DNA of 21,968 nt from a virus: IMG/VR virus record IMGVR_UViG_3300046777_001515, positions 1 through 21,968 of that record; one strand, 5' to 3'. Below, piece after piece: positions 19,729 through 21,968 of the stretch. A model generated the notes under the pieces. It made no database searches and was not told the DNA's origin. It was given only the letters and a program-made list of their open reading frames with translations. Position 1 is the first letter of the stretch, and the number at the start of each line of letters is the position of its first letter. Position numbers and translations under genes: made by a program.

Positions 19729-19953
19729 TTAGTCGATTAGATTTTTGGCGGCGTTTCGTAGTGGCTCTGGCACGTTGGGGGAGTAAAGATCCGCCTCGTT
19801 TACGGTGTCACGTTCCCCCCTGACAAACTCCCTCACACGTTGCGCGGGATTGTCGGTCGGCTCGTAGGGCGTAGGCGTTGGCATGTCGGGGACTATGGCG
19901 AGGCAAGCGGCAAGGGCGGCTGTAATGGCGAGAAATTGAAAAAATGTTTTCAT
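19729..19953 (-). CDS. Small exported protein, possible lipoprotein
   Basis: A 74-residue protein with an N-terminal hydrophobic segment MKTFFQFLAITAALAACLAI. LAAC at residues 14-17 fits a lipobox with Cys17 as the lipidated residue, though the n-region has a single Lys. The mature part is proline-rich at first (VPDMPTPTPYEP), then polar and charged. A plain membrane anchor is the alternative. Small proline-rich lipoproteins include Rz1-type spanins, but this gene lies in the early operon far from the endolysin and without an Rz partner, so that role is doubtful. The leader is CCCCGAACAC without an SD. Confidence 0.65.
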   Translation of the reverse strand: MKTFFQFLAITAALAACLAIVPDMPTPTPYEPTDNPAQRVREFVRGERDTVNEADLYSPNVPEPLRNAAKNLID

Positions 19954-19974
19954 GTGTTCGGGGTGTTCGGGTTG

Positions 19975-20106
19975 TTATCGGTTCACGCAGTGCGGGGTTT
20001 TTGTCTCGGCTTCTAGTTGCAATGCGATTTTGCAAGCGTGGGCGAAACTTTGACAGATCTGGACCTTTTCCCAGCCGTTCGGGGTTAGTTTGTAAACTGC
20101 TTTCAT
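19975..20106 (-). CDS. Very small hypothetical protein
   Basis: A 43-residue protein from the ATG at 20106 (MKAVYKLTPNGWEKVQICQS), continuing FAHACKIALQLEAETKTPHC and VNR. A start at 20163 would overlap the upstream gene. It looks like a short strand pair plus one helix, with three Cys (18, 25, 40). The leader ACACGAACAC repeats that of the neighbouring gene at 19953. I recognise no family. Confidence 0.55.
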   Translation of the reverse strand: MKAVYKLTPNGWEKVQICQSFAHACKIALQLEAETKTPHCVNR

Positions 20107-20159
20107 GTGTTCGTGTGTTGTGTTAGTTGATAGATAAGGCGGCGCTTTGTCGTGCGGTC

Positions 20160-20393
20160 TCATAATAGGTTTATCACGGCGGTGATGTGTTCATACCCGG
20201 GCAACGTGGCGTATTCCTCCCCCATCTCATAAGTGACGGGTTCGAGGCTGTACCGCGTGCGGATTCCGTAGTTTTTCGGCAGTTTGCCGAGGTGCCGCAT
20301 CAGGTCTTCAAATGTCGCGGCGAGGTATAGCGTGCGCCCTGTGCTGAGGGCGTACAGGGCGTAAACGGTGGCGCTTGGTTCTATAGTTTGCAT
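20160..20393 (-). CDS. Hypothetical small protein
   Basis: A 77-residue protein from the ATG at 20393 (MQTIEPSATVYALYALSTGR); the upstream extension to 20465 is proline- and glycine-rich and unlikely. It appears to be alpha/beta: two strands (VYALYALSTG, RTLYLAATF), a helix (EDLMRHLGKLPK) and further strands (RTRYSLEPVTYEMG). No motif is recognised. The leader is ACACCCCGAAAAA, A/C-rich and without an SD. Confidence 0.65.
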   Translation of the reverse strand: MQTIEPSATVYALYALSTGRTLYLAATFEDLMRHLGKLPKNYGIRTRYSLEPVTYEMGEEYATLPGYEHITAVINLL

Positions 20394-20465
20394 TTTTTCG
20401 GGGTGTGCGGGGTGTTTGCTCCGCCCTATGCCCCCCGCGCTAACGAGGGGCAACGGGCGAGGCAA

Positions 20466-20825
20466 TCACGCCGTGAATGCGTTGTGAACTAGGCGCGCGG
20501 CTTGACGCAATGCGCGGGTTTGCACATCGAGCCAGCTTTCGTGGGGGTTTGGTTGACTGTCACCGCCTTTGCATCGTTTCAACTCTGATGGACTGCAGAG
20601 TCTTTCCGCAATGTCTGCATCATAAATAAGCGAGCATCCACCGTATGAGTAAGCGCGCCAATCTGTGGCACCGTTGAGCAATGCGGCGGGTGAATAATCA
20701 CCATCAAGTGATTCGATTAGCTCGACAGCGTAGGCTTTAACGCCCCGCGCCCCTGCGGAGCGTTCGGGAGTCCAGTTGATAAATTCGAGGGCAGCTTGTT
20801 TTGCTTTGTGTTGTTGTGTTGTCAT
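20466..20825 (-). CDS. Conserved-type early protein (YGGCSLIYDADIAERLCSP motif)
   Basis: A 119-residue protein. The C-terminal half has YSYGGCSLIYDADIAERLCS, PSELKRCKGGD and PHESWLDVQTRALRQAARLV. I recall this pattern from hypothetical proteins of phages and plasmids, especially from gut and environmental metagenomes, but know no function. The N-terminal half is helical (AALEFINWTPERSAGARGVK). The leader and first codons form a low-complexity ACAACAC stretch shared with the gene at 20857-21084. Confidence 0.75.
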   Translation of the reverse strand: MTTQQHKAKQAALEFINWTPERSAGARGVKAYAVELIESLDGDYSPAALLNGATDWRAYSYGGCSLIYDADIAERLCSPSELKRCKGGDSQPNPHESWLDVQTRALRQAARLVHNAFTA

Positions 20826-20856
20826 GGTGTGTTGTTGTGTTGTGTTGTGTTGTTGC

Positions 20857-21084
20857 TTATTGTGCGGCGTTGATCTTGTCGCAATCGCCTTGCAGGTTGT
20901 AAGTCTGGAAAACCCATCCAGCCCCGTATTTCTTGCCGCGATATTTCACCGCGCCAAGTTTTCGGGCGATGGATTCGGGCGCAAGGTAGACGGGCAAGTA
21001 GTAGCGAGGATTGCCGTAAATGTCGCTATCAAGGCGGCAAAAGTTTTCTTTCGTGATTTGTATTGTGTTGCGCTGTGTTGTCAT
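20857..21084 (-). CDS. Hypothetical early protein with GNPRYYL motif
   Basis: A 75-residue protein: MTTQRNTIQITKENFCRLDS, DIYGNPRYYLPVYLAPESIA, then KYRGKKYGAGWVFQTYNLQG. The layout looks alpha/beta with a basic KYRGKKYG loop. I recall 'GNPRY...G...G.gwvFqsYnl' in small proteins often near the family of the next gene, but function is unknown. It starts, like that gene, with MTTQ in an ACAACAC-rich context. Confidence 0.7.
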   Translation of the reverse strand: MTTQRNTIQITKENFCRLDSDIYGNPRYYLPVYLAPESIARKLGAVKYRGKKYGAGWVFQTYNLQGDCDKINAAQ

Positions 21085-21116
21085 GGTGTGTTTTGTTTGT
21101 TTGTTGTGTTGTGTTG

Positions 21117-21266
21117 TTACTTTTCAAGACGTGAGATCATCAACTCGCGTTGCCTCGCTTCGCCCAGAGCGATATGATTCGCTGTCATCAATCTCTGAAC
21201 GTTTTTGGAGCGTGGGAGCCGCGCCAATCTCTGTGCTTTCTTTGCGTAGTATTCTGTTGTTTTCAT
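21117..21266 (-). CDS. Small basic protein, first gene of the early operon
   Basis: A 49-residue protein: MKTTEYYAKKAQRLARLPRS, KNVQRLMTANHIALGEARQR, ELMISRLEK. It is strongly basic at the N-terminus and wholly helical. Its start is about 30 nt downstream of the proximal promoter (21306-21334), making it the first early gene. The leader (GCACAG before the ATG) has no SD. The composition would suit a nucleic-acid- or protein-binding helical hairpin. No family is known to me. Confidence 0.65.
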   Translation of the reverse strand: MKTTEYYAKKAQRLARLPRSKNVQRLMTANHIALGEARQRELMISRLEK

Positions 21267-21305
21267 CTGTGCTGTGAGTCGCTTTGTTCGTGGCGACAGA
21301 GAAAA

Positions 21306-21334
21306 AGTATCAAATCATCGCACTTTGTCGACAA
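21306..21334 (-). promoter_or_regulatory. Proximal early promoter with overlapping palindrome
   Basis: On the minus strand TTGTCG (21334-21329) and GATACT (21311-21306) are separated by 17 bp, with a predicted start near 21298. The -35 box lies inside the perfect 12-bp palindrome TTTGTCGACAAA (21324-21335), a good candidate operator. The first early gene starts at 21266. Confidence 0.5.
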
Positions 21335-21467
21335 AATATTTGAATTATTTTTTCACAAGTGCCGTTTTTCTTTATTTTACAAGGCACAGCGGGCGGAAAT
21401 TTCTTGTGTCATACACGCCAGGAAAGCGATTTTTTGGCGAGGAAAGCAAAGCACAAGCCATGCAAGG

Positions 21468-21559
21468 AATCATGCTGCGCAATCACGCAAGGGAATCATG
21501 CAAGGAAATCATGCTGTGTAATCACGTTATGCAAATCACGCCATGGAATCTATTCCCTC
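21468..21559. repeat. Tandem array of 13-bp iteron-like repeats
   Basis: Six units begin AATCAYG at 21468, 21481, 21494, 21507, 21520 and 21534; a seventh, degenerate unit starting AATC is at 21547. Spacing is 13 bp except once 14. The first eight bases read AATCATGC, AATCACGC, AATCATGC, AATCATGC, AATCACGT and AATCACGC; the last five vary. A larger imperfect repeat (21460-21487 against 21498-21526) lies on top. No CRISPR-like spacers are present. Confidence 0.85.
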
Positions 21560-21643
21560 TCTCCAAAAAATCACCGCAACAATCGCCTATCTTCCGATGG
21601 TCACTGCGGCTTAGTCTCGACCGCTCCCGCTGTTGTCTTTTCA

Positions 21644-21672
21644 ATCGTAACCACCGTGTCTACAAGCGTCAA
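21644..21672 (-). promoter_or_regulatory. Distal leftward promoter
   Basis: On the minus strand TTGACG (21672-21667), a 17-bp spacer and TACGAT (21649-21644). Transcription from near 21637 would run across the 13-bp repeat array and give a leader of about 370 nt before the first early gene. Confidence 0.45.
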
Positions 21673-21727
21673 GAAAAAAATGCGACATACGCAAACTTTT
21701 TCCACCTTGCCCAGATTGCCGGACCGG

Positions 21728-21753
21728 AAAACGACCGCTTAAAACGACCGTTT
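21728..21753. repeat. Two tandem 13-bp AAAACGACCG units
   Basis: AAAACGACCG occurs at 21728-21737 and 21741-21750, exactly 13 bp apart, the same period as the AATCAYGC array. The second copy continues into AAACG-AC-CGTTT (21742-21753), an inverted repeat with a 2-bp centre. A related palindrome CAAACGTTTG is at 21850-21859. They are candidate protein-binding sites. Confidence 0.5.
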
Positions 21754-21929
21754 GAAATGCCGGCGACTCCAGGCGGCTGCCATCGCCGGACCACCACCAG
21801 ACCGGACACGACAGCACCAGCACCGGACTATTCAATCGGATGTTTCAATCAAACGTTTGTTTCATGCAATGCGACACCAAACGATGACCGGCACCGGACC
21901 GGACAGTGACCGCTGGCACCGGCAAGCCT

Positions 21930-21959
21930 CGCGTGTGCGTGCGTGCGCGTGCGTGCGCA
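21930..21959. repeat. 30-nt alternating pyrimidine-purine tract
   Basis: From C21930 to A21959 every pyrimidine is followed by a purine, almost all CG or TG steps (GCGTGCGTGCGCGTGCGTGC in the middle). Such tracts can flip to Z-DNA under negative supercoiling. It lies at the window edge, next to several ACCGGAC words. Confidence 0.75.
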
Positions 21960-21968
21960 GGCGGGGGC

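Larger units (their letters stand above)
21267..21968. other. Non-coding, repeat-rich control region at the right end
   Basis: About 700 bp with no credible gene. From left to right it holds the proximal promoter with a palindrome (21306-21335), an AT-rich stretch (about 21335-21380), the 13-bp repeat array (21468-21559), a second promoter-like site (21644-21672), a twice-repeated AAAACGACCG (21728-21750), CAAACGTTTG (21850-21859), several ACCGGAC words (from about 21,720) and a 30-nt alternating tract (21930-21959). A replication origin, an operator region or both are the most likely uses. Confidence 0.6.

Noticed and set aside
21468-21559. The tandem repeats as a CRISPR array
   Set aside because: Units are 13 bp with no unique spacers of 25-40 bp and no cas genes nearby. 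A binding-site array fits better.
21274-21909. A 211-codon rightward open frame across the right-end region
   Set aside because: It reads through promoter-like sites, the AT-rich stretch and the 13-bp repeat array, whose step is not a multiple of three. The protein has no domain pattern and looks like chance in a stop-poor region.
1-21968. Integrase, excisionase or attachment sites indicating a temperate phage
   Set aside because: No integrase motif, lysogeny repressor/Cro pair or attachment-like repeat is visible. HTH proteins alone do not show lysogeny.

Overview
The window is a stretch of a tailed bacteriophage genome (Caudoviricetes, or a prophage or contig derived from one). Rightward genes (about 1-9,260) encode a head, connector, fibre and lysis module. 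Leftward genes (about 9,258-21,266) form a dense early operon for replication, recombination and accessory functions. I see no terminase, large portal, tape-measure, integrase, tRNA or rRNA. The window opens in the last codons of a gene that would sit where a portal usually is, so those modules probably lie outside. The host cannot be named. Some genes have strong Shine-Dalgarno (SD) sites and others have A/C-rich leaders without one, and base composition is roughly balanced. My weak guess is a Gram-negative host, possibly of the Verrucomicrobiota/PVC group, because the LERELAEA coiled-coil proteins remind me of that group.

Left part: a Lys/Arg-rich C-terminal tail (2-52), a small protein (137-370) and two tandem rightward terminators. 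Next comes an isolated leftward three-gene cassette (453-1380, including a DUF3310 protein) and an intergenic region of about 1 kb (1381-2364) with divergent promoters and a bidirectional terminator. The head genes follow: acidic scaffold-like protein, SU10/DUF5309-type major capsid protein, decoration-like protein, an intrinsic terminator, a small protein and a T7 gp11-like connector. Then come a lectin-like fibre protein, a small fibre-associated protein and a compact lysis cassette of two small membrane proteins plus a CHAP endolysin, all joined by 4-bp overlaps. A metallophosphoesterase and a winged-helix protein end the rightward block, which converges on the early operon with a 6-bp overlap.

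The leftward operon probably starts from promoters at 21,306-21,334 and/or 21,644-21,672. In transcription order it begins with about a dozen small, mostly unknown proteins. Then come a protein resembling DnaA domain IV, a tandem pair of paralogues with a 24-codon ORF wedged between them, an ERF annealase, a RecE/Cas4-like PD-(D/E)XK exonuclease and an SSB-like protein. A RuvC-like resolvase, a coiled-coil protein, HTH and ribbon-helix-helix regulators, a DnaC-like helicase loader and a PAPS-reductase-family enzyme follow. Together these suggest phage-directed replication initiation (DnaA-IV-like protein plus loader) coupled to single-strand-annealing recombination (ERF, exonuclease, SSB, RuvC).

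The right end (21,267-21,968) is non-coding and repeat-rich. It holds an array of 13-bp repeats with an AATCAYGC core, palindromes, promoter-like sequences, ACCGGAC repeats and a 30-nt alternating purine-pyrimidine tract. It is the best candidate in the window for a replication origin or control region. The most unusual features are this array, the DnaA-domain-IV-only protein, the recurring dual use of SD sequence as C-terminal codons, and the reversed cassette inside the head module.
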